Shown: positions 1 to 16,855 of the stretch, in pieces
Position numbering within the stretch: the first letter of the stretch is position 1
How the letters are laid out: the number at the start of each line of letters is the position of its first letter
DNA from: Vanilla planifolia
Taxonomy: Eukaryota; Streptophyta; Magnoliopsida; Asparagales; Orchidaceae
NCBI GenBank assembly: GCA_023846275.1
Contig: JAIUJO010000070.1
Coordinates: 136,501-200,500, forward strand
Direction: 5' to 3'
Length of the DNA: 64,000 nt
Program-made: the position numbers and the translations under genes
Notes under the pieces: generated by a model
Databases searched by the model: none
Told to the model about the DNA's origin: nothing
The model's input: only the letters and a program-made list of their open reading frames with translations

Positions 1-3000
1 TATGCGTATCACATGCACAATTCACACACACTAATGCATGCACAAGTGCACACATTTGCACACGCATAGGCACAAACATGCAAACACAAACATGCATATG
101 CTCACAAATAAACACAAACAAGCACATACACATGCATCCAAACACACTGATGCATACATACATATACAAACTATTACACGCATACACTCAAACATAGGTA
201 CACACAAACATGCACACATGCACACTTTCATGAACACATACTCACATATACACATGCTCACACACCCACACACATGGACATGCACACATACACAGCCATG
301 CATGCATGCATGCACTAGCACCCACAAGTACACACATATGCACACACACACATGCATGCATACACATTAACACATGTATGCACACAAGCACTGGCATGTA
401 GAGACACACACACATGAATACACCTGCATACAAACACACACATAAACATGCACACATAAACACTTATGAATGCGCATGCACACACACACACACATATGCA
501 CATGTACCCACAGACACACATGTGTGCACACACACACACATGCACACATAATCATAAAAACACACACACATACACACAAGCACACACATGAACACTCACA
601 CTCAGACCCATGCACATGCCTAAATACACATGCACACACATGCATTTATACACAAAAGCCTATAACCACACATGCACACATACACACATAGATATACACT
701 CATACACCCCCAACACAAAACTTCACACACACACACACACTCACACTCACACTTAGGTATATGTATGCATGTTCACACACAAAAAACCCATAAACATATT
801 CACATAGACATGACATGTACACACACACATCTACTCATGCACATGAATAGCTACACATACAGATAGACAAACACACACAAACATGCACTAACACACCCAT
901 ATAGGAACACACATGCATATGCATATGTACTTGCACAAAAAAAACAAGCTCACATGCATGCATACTAACATAAACATGTATACAAGCGTGTAAACATGTA
1001 TAAACATGTAGGAATATGCACACACACACACACACTCTCTCTCTCTCTCATACCCACTCACATGCACATCCATTCGTGCATATACACACATACAAACACA
1101 TGCCCTCACACTTATATGCACACACACATACACACACACACACATAGATGCATGGACACGTGCACATGAATGCATGTAGACAAGCACACATGCACACATT
1201 GACACACAAGCACACACATCCATGAACACTCGTACACATTGATGCACATGCACATACACACATATAAACATACACACACATGCACAACCATACACATATA
1301 AAGGCACACACCAACAAAAACATGCATGCAAACATGCATAAGTACACACAGGCACACACATACACATGCACACCAAAACACATGCATGTACACTCATACT
1401 CAGACATACAAATGCAAACATGAATAGATACACATGTAAACACACACACTCGACCAAGAACATGCTTACTTATACACACATACACACATGCACACACATT
1501 CATAAACATACAATGACACATGTACATATGCACACGCACACACACACAAACATGCATGTAAACGCATATAGTAACCCACACACACATATGCACACACCCA
1601 TACACTCACATGCACATACAAACATGCACATACCCATACATTGTTACACAGACACATACACAAACACAAACATTAACACTAACATGAATGTGCTTACACA
1701 CTCATGCACACATGGAAGAACTTACAAACATGCACACACGTGCACCCTACAAATAGATGCACACCAACACATACACTTGAACACCCTCATGCACAAAAAC
1801 GTGAACACACACACATCCAAAAAAACATGCATACCTAAGTGCACATATGCATACAAGCATGCATGTGCAAACAGGCACACATATGCACCCACAAAAACAC
1901 TCACACATAAGCACTCACATGCACACGTATGCAATGCACTTGCAAAAACATGCACACTTGTGTAGACATACCAAAGTACACACACAAATGCAAACATAGA
2001 AGAAGACACACGTGCTCATGCACATGCACATGCACAAGCATGTACACACACGAGCACAAGCACACCTATGAACATAAAAACACACTTCCACACACACACA
2101 CACATGAACAAACATGTACACATGCTCAAGTTTACACATATACATGCACACACACTCACACATACACAAGCATACACACACACATACACTCATATGAACA
2201 TGAACACATGCACACACACACACATACATATGCAGTCAAAGAAAGGCATGCACATGCATACACACATGAAAAAATACACTTGCACAAACACCCACACACA
2301 TATTGATGCAAACACATATGCAAAAACACATGCATAAACCCATAATTGCACACACACACACACATGCTGACTTGCTTAATCACACACAAACACAAACACA
2401 CACACACACACACATATGCCAACATATGTGATCATGGGCACACACATGAGGGCAAACACACACACATATGCACCCATGCCTACACACACATTCACACAAA
2501 CACCTACACAGATGAACATAAACACACACACTTGTGTATGTGTGAATGCACACAGACACTTGCACGCATATACACACACAGACATGCCTACACACACTAT
2601 CACACAGACACACGCACACACATCTGCCCACACCCACTCACATGCACACACATGAACACATGAACATGAAACAATAGTCAACCACACACACATGCAATAC
2701 TGTACACATGCGCACCAATGCATGCGCACATTCGAGCACCCATGCACCTACCCACATACAAGCATAAACACTCACACATGCATAAACAATGCACACACAA
2801 AAGCATGCACACACAAAAGCATGCACACACATTCATGTGCATGTACATCCTCACACATGCATGCACGCACATGCTCACACTCGCACACTTATATGTGCAT
2901 ATACACACACACACATACGTATGCACATGCACACAAATATATTGGAACAAAAATAAACTCACAAATATATACAATTGTCAACAAACACTCATAGATATGT

Positions 3001-6000
3001 GCACAAAACACATACACACACACACACACATGCTCACACACAATACATGTAAACATGCATAGAAACACGTGTAGTCATATGCACATGCACACACACATAC
3101 TCACACACACAAACAAAGGCATGCATACACACACAAGCACAAACACAAACACACACACACACACACACATGTACACATAGGTAATTGTGCATACATGCAT
3201 GCATGCTTGCAGCCCCACATCAACACTAATGCACACACATGCATACACACATATGCATGCACACACACTAACACTCACATTTGCACACACATGCACACAC
3301 ATGCATGCAAGCACAAGCACATGTAGATGCACATGCTAGTACTCGCAAAAAATGCATACACTTGTACAAACGTGCATAAGAAAACACAAAGAAACATGCA
3401 CATTTTTACACACATGCATACATACATGTGCACACACACACACATGGAAATGCATGCCCACACAATTGGTCACTCACAGACACAAGCACACTCCCACAAG
3501 CTCATATACACAAATGCACACACATAAACACGAACAAGCATGCACACATGCAGGTGCACACACATGCACCTAGACACATAGACACAAGTAGACACACATA
3601 TACACAAGTACACACACACATAAACATGCTCACACATAGGAATTGACACATATGCATGCACCTGTATGCACACAAATGCATAAACACTCACACACAAGCA
3701 TACACAAACACACATGTGCACGCACATATGCAAACACCCATGCAGTTGCACATGAACGCACATATGCATGAGCACACATACATGCACCGACACATGCACA
3801 CCCACACACGCATACACACAAGTACACACATGCATAACACACACTCACAAATGCACACACATGCACACTCACACACATATACATATAGCACACACAGGTA
3901 CATACACACACATGCACTCATGCACAAAAACATGCACACATATGAATACTCGAAAGGAAAACACACACATGTACATGAACACATGCATGCACATGTCCAT
4001 GTACACACAAAGACACAAACACAAACTAACACACATAGAAATGTATATGCACATGCACACATGCATACATATACATGAACACACACAAGAACAAACACAC
4101 AAGCATGCACACATGCACATACGAACACATGCACAAGCATATACATGCACACACACACATATGCACACATTTGCATAGCCACACACAAAGACTTCCACAC
4201 ACGCTTATACACACATGCACACACACACACACATGCACTCATATGAATACATATGAACACACTCACATACATACTCACAATGACACACAAATACACAAGC
4301 TCAAACATGACCACGTGCACACACTCACATATAAACACACACAAGTACGCATACACACACATATAGGTGCAAACACAAACCCACAGGTTTAAGCACATAC
4401 ACACTTTAACAAACACAAACACACATGTACACAGACACACGCACATAGATAGGAATGCACACATGTTAACAAATGCACATATACACAAAAATACTCACAC
4501 ATGTATCCACACACTCATGAACACATACACAAACAAACACACACATACATAGGAACACATATGCACACCAATACACATGTATGTACAAACATAGTTACAC
4601 ATACACAAAAGTGCATGCACACACACACACACTCACACAAACACACATATGAATGCACACATGTGCACATGCTCACACATAAACACAAATGCACAAACAC
4701 ATATGAATGCACATGTGCTCACACATACACACACAAGTGCAGGCATAAACACACATATATACACATGCACACACATGCACACAAAGTTGTACAAATAGGC
4801 AAACGAATGCACTTGCCCTTGCACCAACACAAACATGCACATGCACAACACATGCACATGAGTACACATGTATAGAAACACACACATACATAACCATGCA
4901 TACATGGACATACTTGCACATGTGCATGGACATCGGATGCAGATGTGCTCACATGAACACTTACACATGCATACACACAAATGCATACAAACACACAAAT
5001 ATATGCATGCTCATGCACACACACACACACATGTAGATTCACCCATACACACACAAACATGCAAACGCACTCTGTCATGCACGTGCACTCACACACAACT
5101 ACACATGAACACACACATAAACAATCGTGAGCACATGCACACACATGGATGCAAACATACAGACATGCTCCCACACACATGCACACATCCATACATGAGC
5201 ATGCATTCACACATACACACACCAACATAAATACACACCAACTGACACACATTCACATAAGTATGCATGCACACATGCACACACATGAATAAGCACAAAA
5301 ACACTTGTAAGAAAACACTTGAAGGTGCACATATGCATAGAATTACACACACACACACATACTTATATACAAACATATTCACACATGCTTATGCAAATGC
5401 ATGCATAAAAAAATATGAACATGCACACTCACACACACATGTACACACAAACATGCATGCATAAATGTACACAAGTACATATCTACACATTAACACATAG
5501 GTACAGACAAATGCACATGGACATGCACGACCATAAATACACACATACATATATACATATGCACACACATGCATACACACTTGCATAGACACACACATGA
5601 GCACAAACACACAGACACACATTTTTGCATTTGCACCACACAAACAAATTTGTCACACACACGAACTCACACATCATAACACACACACACGCATGCATTA
5701 ACCCACATACAGGCATAAATAAACACACACATGCACCCACATGTACACCCCATTACAGACTTGCACACACACAAACACATGCTCATACACACACAACTGA
5801 ACATGTGTAAGCACATAGAGACACGTACATACAAGCACACATACATGTAACCACTCACTTACACACACCTGCACCCACAAATGTGCACATGTACACATGC
5901 AGATGCACACACAAACATTTGAGCACACACACAAGCAGACTCATGCACACACAAGCACATAACATAGAAACATGCAAATGCACATACACTGATGCAGGCA

Positions 6001-9000
6001 ATCTTAGACAAACATGCATGCATATACAGACACATACATATAATCATTTAAACCTACACACATGCACACAAATGAACATGCACACATGGATACACAACAC
6101 ACAATTGCATAAAAATACATGTCCAAACACACACACACAAATGAACTTAAGCACGTGCACGAATGCATACACAAGTACACAAACGTACACATACTCATGC
6201 ATGCATGCACAAAGATATAAACGCACATGTAAGTAACCATACGCACACCCACACATATACATGCAAACATGCACACATGCACAAACAAATGCACACACAC
6301 ACACACACACAACCACACACCCATACCCACGCAAATGTGCACACACATGCCCTCATACACAAACACACATTCATATGCATAGGTACATACATGCACAAAA
6401 ATGTACAAAATCATGCAAACAAAAGCACAAATGCACAATCACATCTAGACATACAAACACACATGCACATACACACACATCACACACAAAAAGCATGCAT
6501 GCACACATACAGCCACATGTCTAGATAGACACATACATATATGAACATCATAAATAGATACACACATGTGGAAAAACACACACACATACACATACACTCT
6601 CACATGGATGCACACACAAACATGCACATGCACAAACTCTCTTTCTCTCCCTCTCACACACACACCCAACATGCACACAAACATGTACACATGCATACAC
6701 ACACACACTTATACAAACAAGCAAAAAAAACTTTTGTATGTATGTGCACAAACTCATGCACACATGCACAAATGCATGTGCAAATACAAGGATAGCCCAA
6801 ACGAAAAGACACATACACATAGAGACATACTCACACAGGCACAATCACATGCATGTACACACGCATGAATGAATACACACACACACACACGCACGCATGT
6901 ACACACGATTACACACACAGCTTGCACGGCCACACACGTACACATATACACACCCACACATGCATATACATGCACACATGAAGGCACACACACACACACA
7001 AACAAGCACATGTACACACACACACAAACTCACACATGCATGCATGCACACGTAAAGACATATTCATGCACACTTGCAAATACACACACGTATACATAAA
7101 TTCACACACAGGCACGCATACACATATGCACACACCAACATAAATATACACATGCATAGACACACATTTATGCACACATGCATGAGCGCATACACACACA
7201 TGAACAAGTATTGAAACACATGCAAATGCGCATGCAAGAAAACACTTTCACATGTAGATATAGACACATGCACACACACACATTCGCACTTGCTCATGCA
7301 CACACATGCACAAAAATTTGAGCAAGCACAAGCACACATAACACACAAATATGCATGCACATACATACACACTTGCATGACATGCACACATGCATGGACA
7401 CACATATACAAATAGGAAGACTTACATGCGTGCACCCATACACACAAAATTTTTTGTATACAAACACATAGGAACCTACAAACCATAACACATATACACA
7501 CATGCATGTATGCAAGTCCCCACTCACACATATGTGCACGCATGCACACATAGAAACACACACATGCACACTTATACACAAACACATATTCACATACACC
7601 CACACATACACCCCCCTTCTTGCCCCACACACGCACATATACAAACACATGCTCGTACAGACACACACATATAAACATTTGCATGCATGTAGCCATACAC
7701 ACTCGTGCACAAATATACAAAACCACATACTTGAACACACAAGCACACTCAAACACACAAGTACACATGCACACGCTCACACATGAAAAAGTGTGGACTT
7801 GCATAAGCACACCTATGCACTCACAACCACACACACATGCAAAAACACAAACATGCATGCACACAATGATGCACACACATGTAGGAACACACACACACAC
7901 ATGGATGCACAATACACAAAACTACATAAACATAGATACATAAGTACACACACATGAACAAAAGCACTTGCATGCATGTGCACACAAGCACACACACACA
8001 CGCTCACACATGGATGCACAAATACACACATGCATGCAAGTGAGCACATACACACCCACCCACATACATGCAAACATGAACATATGCACACATACATACA
8101 TAATCATACTTGCTCAAATACACATACACACACATTCACACAAATGCACACACACACACAAACACCCTTATACAGAAACACACATGCATATGTGCAGATA
8201 CACACATGCACAACCATAGGCACTCATGCCCATGCACGTACATACACATATATGCACATATACATACACACAAACAAAACTAGACATGCACAAGCATACC
8301 CACATAAATGAATACACATGCACATGCACACACATTGATACATAGGCATGTATGCATACACATATACAACCACATGCACATATGAACACACAAACAAACA
8401 CACACACAGAGAGAATAACACACTTGTATATACACATGCACATATGCACACACACACACAAAAACATGCACACACACATGCACACCCTCGCACATACATA
8501 CACATGCATACATATGTGTACATGCACACACCCATGTGTATGCATGCTTGCCAATTCCCACACACACATTCACAAACATGCATGCACACACAAATGTACA
8601 CACACATGTGAATCCATATAGACACATGCATAAGCACACACACACACAAACAAACACACATACAAATGCACATGCACAAGAGCAAGCAAACACACACATA
8701 TGTACTCACATGAACATGCAAAGGCATACATACACATACACACACACACAAGCTCTCCCATACCAGCACAGACATGCACACACACACAATAGTATGTTCA
8801 CAAACATAAAAATATAAAAATATACAGACACACATGTACAAAAAATGATATAGTCACACAACCACATGTTTGCATAAAAAAAATACACCCACACTCACAC
8901 ACACTCACCTAATGCACACACACATGCACACAACACGCACGTGTGCAAATGCATACATGCACATGCAAACATGCATCAACACACACATGTACACACACAC

Positions 9001-12000
9001 ACACATATAAAAAGCATGTACACACATGCATAGACACATGGTCAAACAAATGGGCATAGATGTACACACACATGCACATAGACATGCACACAAAAATAGG
9101 CTTACACATGCACACAGTCACACATATACATGCATGTAAACACTAGTACACATAGGTACACACATGCACATGTACACGTATACACACGAACACACGTGTA
9201 AACACACATACACATGGCCAAGCACACACACACCCTCTTAAAATGCACACACACACAAACAAACAAACACATGTACACAAACACTCATGCATAGTTATAT
9301 ACAAAGGCACCCACACACACATATGCATCGTATGTATGCAACACACACAAAATGATGCGCATGTAAAAATGCACACATGCACACATGAACAAATAGACAT
9401 CAAAATAGATAGTATTATGTAGACACACACCCACACATGCAAATATGCACACAGACACTCACATGCACATGCACACAAACTCATGCACTCATAAACACAA
9501 ACACACACAAGCATGCCCACATGCACACAAAAACATGTGCACACATGAACTCACATACACACAAGCTCATGCACACATGTGCACAAACACATAAAAGAAG
9601 ATACACACATGTTTCTACAGACACATACATGCACACACACGTACATCCATGCACACAAATGCACACATACCAAGACAAGTATGCAAGCACACATACACAC
9701 ATGTATAAACACACAAGCTTGCACACTAGCACACATGCACATACATGCACACCCAAGAATGCACACATGTGCATGTGCACATACATACATGTAAACACAC
9801 ACACATATGCACATGCACACACACATCCACTGCCAAACACATGCACACATTCATATAGTGCACCCACACACTCATGAACACACAAAAATATGCCCACATG
9901 CCATATGCATTCATGCACGTACACATACACGTACACATACACGTGCACATGAGCACACACAAACAAAGACGCACACATAGACACACACACAAAAGTTTAC
10001 TTGCACGCACACACCCCTATACATGCACTCTCTCACACATGCAAATGCACATGTATACACACATGCAAGCACATGCACATATATGCAATCCCACATACAT
10101 GCACAAACACACACGCACATAAATATGCACATATGCAAATGCATGCAAAAACACACATACGCACATGTATACACACGACAATGCAAACACACATGTACAC
10201 ACACACACACACATTTGTGCAAACACACATGCATTAAGAAATGCGCATGTGCTTGCACACCCACACAAAGACACACACACATGCATGTACACCAAAACAC
10301 ACACACACACACACACATTCCTTTAAGAACACACACACACACACACACGAGCATAGACTTGCACACACCCACACATATGAACACACACATATTCATGTAG
10401 GCAAACACATACATACACATGTATGCATAAGTACACAAACATGCACATATGCACACACACACACACAAACAGACACATACAGACACACACAGAGAAGCAC
10501 ACGCACAACTGCATACACAAACACATAGACATGCACACTCATACATACTCATGGACATATGCACACACAAGTAAGCACACACACATACACACAAGCATGT
10601 GCATAGACATTCACATAGATCTTCACCCATACATGACACACACCTACACACACATGTACCCACACACAGATAAACCATGCACACACTCACACATAATTGT
10701 ACACATGCACGTGGATGCACACACACAAAACTACACTTGCATGCGCATATGCCTGAACACTTTGAAACACATAAACATGGATGCACACACATATGTACGC
10801 ACAAACATGTGCATCCATACACACACACATATGCATAAGCACACAAAAACAATGTGCAGAAATAAACACACACATATACATGAATAATACCTGTAGGCTC
10901 ACATGCATACACACACACACACTTGCACACTCCTTCATCAACACTCACACAAATGCATGCAAATACACACTCACATGCACATGCACACACACATTTACAC
11001 ACAAGTGCACTCATGTATACTTATGCACATGCACACTCACATACAACACAAACACATGCGTGTACCGATGCACACATACAAATGCACAACACACACATGC
11101 CTTTAAGCATGCATGAGCAAGTACATGCATAGACTCATATGGAGACATGAAGGCACATACACACGTGCCCACACAAATAGGCACACACATGCACACACAC
11201 ATACACACACACACACACACCCAAACATGTGCACATACACACACATGCATGCACAAAGACAAACATGCACTCATGCACACTGAAGCACGCACACACATGC
11301 CACACTCTAAAAAAGACACGTACAAACATGCATGCACAATCACACATATACACACACACATTGAATTGTCCAAGCAAGCACATATGCACACACACACACA
11401 CATATGCATGCACACACATACAAAAACAAACATTGACATAAATGTACACACACGCACACATGTATGCATAAACACAGATGCACACACTTGTACTAGCACA
11501 CCTACATGCATATACACACAAACAAACAAACACACACACACACACACACAAATACACTTGCACACACGAGAACACACACCTATAAACACACACAAACACA
11601 AGTACACACACATGCACACCATTACAAACATATTTAGAATTAAGCATATGCACATGCATATATGTACACACACTCAAACACACACACCAACAAACATGCA
11701 CATAAAATCACAAACATGCACACACACAAACACAAAGGCACACACACACACATGTGCATATGTATGCACACACACGTAGCCACATAAATACACATTCACA
11801 TGCATAAACGCACACACGCATGCACACATTATCACACACACAAACATGCACACATAATCACACACGTGCTTGTTCACACACATACATGCACATTAGCATG
11901 TGCACAAACACATGCATATACACACACAAAGACAAGCACAGAAACTCTAACATGCACACACACACGTACACACACACATGCACAAAACACATGTATATGT

Positions 12001-14375
12001 TCACACAAAGGCACGGATACACATACAAACATGCACACAAGTACACAGACAAACAATCATACATGCACACAAAAAAGAAAACAGGCACATGCACACAAAA
12101 AAGGAAACACACACACACATGCACACATATGCACACATACACACACCCTCATATGCACACACATGCATGCATGCATATACACGTGTACACATGTACACAT
12201 GCACACACACACATGCACACACACATACAAATATACACATGCATAAAGCACTGGCTCATGCATGCATGAATGTATGCACATACAAATGCACACATACGTT
12301 CACATGCTTACACATTCACACATGCCCAAGCACTCGCACACACATACAAATGTACTTGTGCACACACACACATATCTATGTATGCATAGACACATAAACA
12401 AATGCATTTGCACTTACACGCATGCACACCCACAAACATGCACACATGCACATGCACAAGCACAGATACACATGAACAAACATAGGCACACACACACAAG
12501 CATTCACATACACATACATGCACATGCATAGGCCCTCACACATGCACAAATGCACAAGCATTCACACTTACACACATACGTGCATGCACACGTAAGCATG
12601 CACACACACATGCACAAACATATATGCAAACACATGTGCACATGCATGCACACCCACAAGTACTTGTATGCATGCAAACACACACACAAATACATCCACA
12701 AATACACACATGCACACATGAACTTGCATCCACACACATACACACTCACATAGGCAGAAAACAACATAGATAAACAAACACATGCAAAAACTCACAAACA
12801 CAAGAAAAGGATGCATACACGTAGACATACACAAATGTGTGCTCTTACTCACACACACAAACAAGCATATACACCTGCACAGACATAGGTACTGATGCAC
12901 ACACATACATACACACATGCATGCAAAATTACAATTGTGCACACAAACAAACATGCACATACACACACATGATCTCACACACATCTATGCACACACACAT
13001 ACACAAGCATTCATGCACACACAAACACATGCACATATACATGCAAACACACCCACACATAAAATACACTTTTACACATGCACAAACATGTGCACACACA
13101 CACTAACACACACATGTAAGCTTACACACACACAAGTACACACATAAACAAAAAACACACATCCATACACACTCATACAAGCACATATGCTAACAAGCAC
13201 ACATAAAATCACAGTTGCAAAAACACATACTCACACGTGCACATTAATGAATGCACAAAAACACACACATAAGCACACACACATAAATGGGTACTTAGAA
13301 GCACACGTGCCCACACAAGTACACACACACGTACGTACTCACACACAAACACTAATGCACACACCCACATGCATATACACATATACATGCATTTACAAGC
13401 ACACTGGCACACATACACACATAATCACAAACACACACAAATGCACACATACCTACACACACAAAAGCACACACATATACTCACACACTCACAGAAATAT
13501 GCACATGCACATGCACACATGCTTGTATAAATACACAAACATACAATAATGCATGCACACCAACATACACGCGCTCATGCATACACATACACATGTACAT
13601 AAGCATGCACACAAGCATGCACACACATGCACACACTTACACAGATAAATGCATGAACACACAAGCATACAGATGCATGCATATGTATGCACACAAATAC
13701 ACACACATACATAAGAAAAAGAATGCAAACAATCACATGCATGCACATGCACATGCACACACAACTTGCATGTGGATGCACACAAACACATGCACACATA
13801 TGCACACACAGCCACACCCACACACACTTGCACCACACATGAATAAACCCATGCACAAGCTTCCATAAACACAGAAATCCATAAATATACAAACACACAA
13901 GCACACATGCATGCATATACACACACACACACACACACATTTGCATATATGCATATACACACACATCCAAAGACATGTGTACACATACATACACATACCC
14001 ATAGACTCTCTCACACACACATATACCCACACACACTTGTAAATGAACACAAATACATAAACATGCACATGAACACATATGTAAGGTCACACTCACACAC
14101 CCACTTGCATGTACACTTGCATGCACATGAACTCACATTTAGTTATACATGCTAACACCCCCTACACACAAAAAAGCACACACACATGCAAGCAAACACA
14201 AACCCATAATCACACGCACATGCATAAGCACGCACTCAACACATATACACATGCACACACACAAACATACATATATGTACACACAAAGACATGTAGGCAT
14301 ACACACATATATACACATATGCACGACAAGCATGTCCACAAATATGCAATTGTACAAACACACATGCACTTGCAT
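1..14375 (+). repeat. CA-rich degenerate microsatellite block A
   Basis: The plus strand is almost entirely CA dinucleotides broken by ATG, ATGC and ATGCATGC, with occasional short A runs. The reading is the same in every line from the window start to about 14,375, where the sequence turns into AT-rich DNA. The CA strand is always the plus strand. Runs of alternating purine and pyrimidine are common. All long open frames here translate to His/Thr/Met-rich peptides on the plus strand or Cys/Val/Met-rich peptides on the minus strand, with no recognisable domain, so no gene is called. Unlike the 34-54 kb block, I did not find a long higher-order repeat here by eye. The block continues past the left edge of the window. 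Confidence 0.95.
1035..1049 (+). repeat. (CT)n tract inside CA block
   Basis: A short pure CT run follows directly on a CA run, making a compound CA/CT microsatellite. A similar, less pure CT-rich patch lies near 6,637-6,658. These are the main CT interruptions I noticed in this CA block. Confidence 0.8.
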
Positions 14376-16180
14376 AAGTGTTGTACCATGTGTTTTAATA
14401 CTATTTATTGATGATAATAAAATAATTATGTTAGTTTCTCTAATAGTATTCTCAAGTATCTTTAGGTCATGTATTTCAAGCTCTTACAAGATCAATGAAT
14501 TCAAGAGTTTTGACAAAATATATGATGGAGTAATGCATAAGTCAGGCAATCTCAAGCAGTGATGATGGCCATGTGACATTTATTGCTTAAATGATATATC
14601 ACAAAGCTATTAATCAATCTTGGTGGACTAATTAACCATCAATAGTATATATTTAAAGTATCTTCTCATTTTATTATTTATCTTATCACTTGTTTATGTA
14701 TGACATAATTAGGTTACATAACACCATTATTTAACATACATGATAATTAATTTCCACACATTATTATTTTAGTACTTGCAAAAATATTTTATTTACTTTA
14801 GTAGCTACAAAAAAATTTACAAGTAAATAAATAATTAATATCTAAAAGGTCTCTTAACAAAAAAATTGGCTTCAACACCCAAACATGGATAAGCCCAAAG
14901 GGTAGGGCTAAGTGGCCCAAACTATTATTAAGCAATAGGGCTTGAGTAGTGGGTCAAGAGATAGGGTGAACCAAATTGAGTTAGGCCTTAGTCGTAAACA
15001 TGACATTATTTCTTATGTAACTTGGTTTATATCAGGTCAAGAAATAACTCCTAAAGTAGCTTGGGCATAATGAGCTAGGACAAACTCATAAAGTGCTAAA
15101 TATTGGGATTAAGGTAGATCAAACTTATAAATATATGCATATGTGACTTTGGTAATTACGTCTTAAAAGCCTAAGTGGTGGACAACCCCATTAGGCTAAC
15201 CTTTTTTTCTTTGAGTAAGTATTATAAATGCCAAATAGCATAAACAAGCTTGTGATTTGGGACTAAATATCATGCCTTTGTGAACTATAGATTCCATCTC
15301 AACTTTCATTTCACAAGCTTGATCAAACATATGAGAACAATTTTTCCATTTTGAATAGTTTTTCATCATTCTGTCCATCCATAAAACCTAATCACATGGT
15401 TGAGATCTTCTCTACCTTTGTGAACCATCATTTTATTTAGTCGTCCATTCATAAAGCTTAGTTGAACGATTAAGATTGACTCGACCTTTGTTCATCAACA
15501 CTGTCCTTCTAGCATGCAATTCTAAGGATCTATATCAAATATTGCATGGATTAGATTTTTATTTAGCATTCTGATTGAGGAACTCCTATTTCATCCACTC
15601 AAATTGGATGATGATCATTGTTCTCACACATAATTAGTGTTCTAGAAAGATATTTGTGTTTCTTTTGAATGCTAAAATGTAATAACTATTTGGATGACCA
15701 TTTATAGTTTTTATATAATTTTTTGTTTAAAATATTCTAATACAAATTAGGAAGCCTTAAGAGTTAGAGGATTAATGATTTTAACCTTGCTATGTTAACA
15801 TTTCAAGAAGAGAAGGTGCAAAACAAATAATTATAATTTGATTTATTTGCCTTTGTTGGAGCTGTGTTTGAAACTCATTTTTTCTCTTTCTTTAGTAATT
15901 TTTTTGTTGCACTACTTTCTTGAGGCTTTTTTATAATTGATAATTTATTTGTTTCTTTTTTTTTATAAAAGTTCATAAATCTTTGTTGATTTTATTTTTC
16001 TTAATAAAGTTAGCATATATTATAAATATTTTAGATTTAATATTTCAAAACTAAGTCCTTTAGATTGTCTTAACCATTTTCATATGTGCATTCATATTTA
16101 ACATTATAATCTATAGACTAGTGCCATATATTCTTTTACAAGTGAATAGTGATATGTTATAGTTAATTATTATTTTGTGT
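14376..16180. other. AT-rich non-satellite stretch, no gene seen
   Basis: Ordinary-looking AT-rich intergenic DNA with no long open frame and no recognisable coding match. It joins the CA block sharply at about 14,375. Around 14,880-15,020 it has several GCCCAAA and GGGCC-type words common in plant intergenic and retrotransposon DNA. Part of it may be the upstream portion of the copia LTR that ends at about 16,660, but I could not find that LTR's left end. Confidence 0.6.
15371..15500. repeat. 70-bp-period local tandem duplication
   Basis: Two copies of about 60 bp start at 15,371 and 15,441. Both read in order: GTCCAT-CATAAA, then a segment ending GACCTTTG or TACCTTTG, then CATCA. They are clearly related but diverged, so the duplication is old. 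No function is suggested. Confidence 0.6.
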
Positions 16181-16189
16181 TGTGTTTAA

Positions 16190-16855
16190 ATATTGTAAGC
16201 TTTTATGATTGAAATTTTTAAGGTGAACCCCTACCTGTTGTAACAAAACAGTGTGGATTTTAATGGTTATCTCTACCTATTATGATAAGAGAGAGTAGTT
16301 TTATTAGTAAAATCTTGGTCGGGTTGTTTAGGGAGGATGTAGGCATGAGATAGGCAAAACTACTTAAAATTTCTTATCACTTTTAATTATTATGTAATTT
16401 ATCATATTTCACATATTTAATAATATTTAAATGAAAACTATATAAAAATATGAAAATTATTTTTTATAATGTGTAAAAAATTTATTAAAAAATGTTTTTA
16501 GAACTATAAAAGTTTTATTTTCTTTTTTACATTTTTATTTAGAAAATTATTAATTGAACAATTTTATGATTATTAAATTCTCATTTAAAAAATATTGTAA
16601 AAATGGTAAATTTTTTAAAGGGATAATTCACCCCCTCTTTTATTCATTGGCTTGGTACAGATTACATCAAATGGTATCAAAATGTGTTACATCGAGAGTC
16701 AAAAATTTCAAAAGTAGATCCCAACCTTTTCATTTCTTATTGTGTAGTTAATTATTGCTTATTTTGTGAACTACATGGATCCAGCATTGTTTGAAGGTTA
16801 GAATTTTGCTTCATAGATAGATAATTTCAAAGATTTTATTTTAAATAGTAATGTT
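16190..16855 (+). mobile_element. Decayed Ty1-copia fragment: LTR 3' end, primer-binding site, gag start
   Basis: The LTR part ends with the plant copia signature AATTCACCCCCTC at about 16,626-16,638 and closes at 16,659-16,669. It is followed at 16,672 by TGGTATCA, the start of the primer-binding site used with initiator methionine tRNA. About 95 bp further on, at 16,774, a methionine-aspartate-proline-alanine-leucine-phenylalanine-glutamate-glycine stretch matches the usual N terminus of plant copia gag. The element is broken: only its 5' side is present, and the tandem array takes over at about 16,860. Upstream, 16,190-16,400 resembles the inner part of such LTRs. It is an old, inactive copy; the left LTR boundary was not found. 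Confidence 0.8.

Noticed and set aside
9911-11014. A minus-strand open frame of about 367 codons, Cys/Val-rich, like a possible secreted Cys-rich protein.
   Set aside because: It is the CA repeat read on the opposite strand. Composition is uniform, no signal peptide or domain stands out, and equally long frames exist on both strands throughout the CA blocks.
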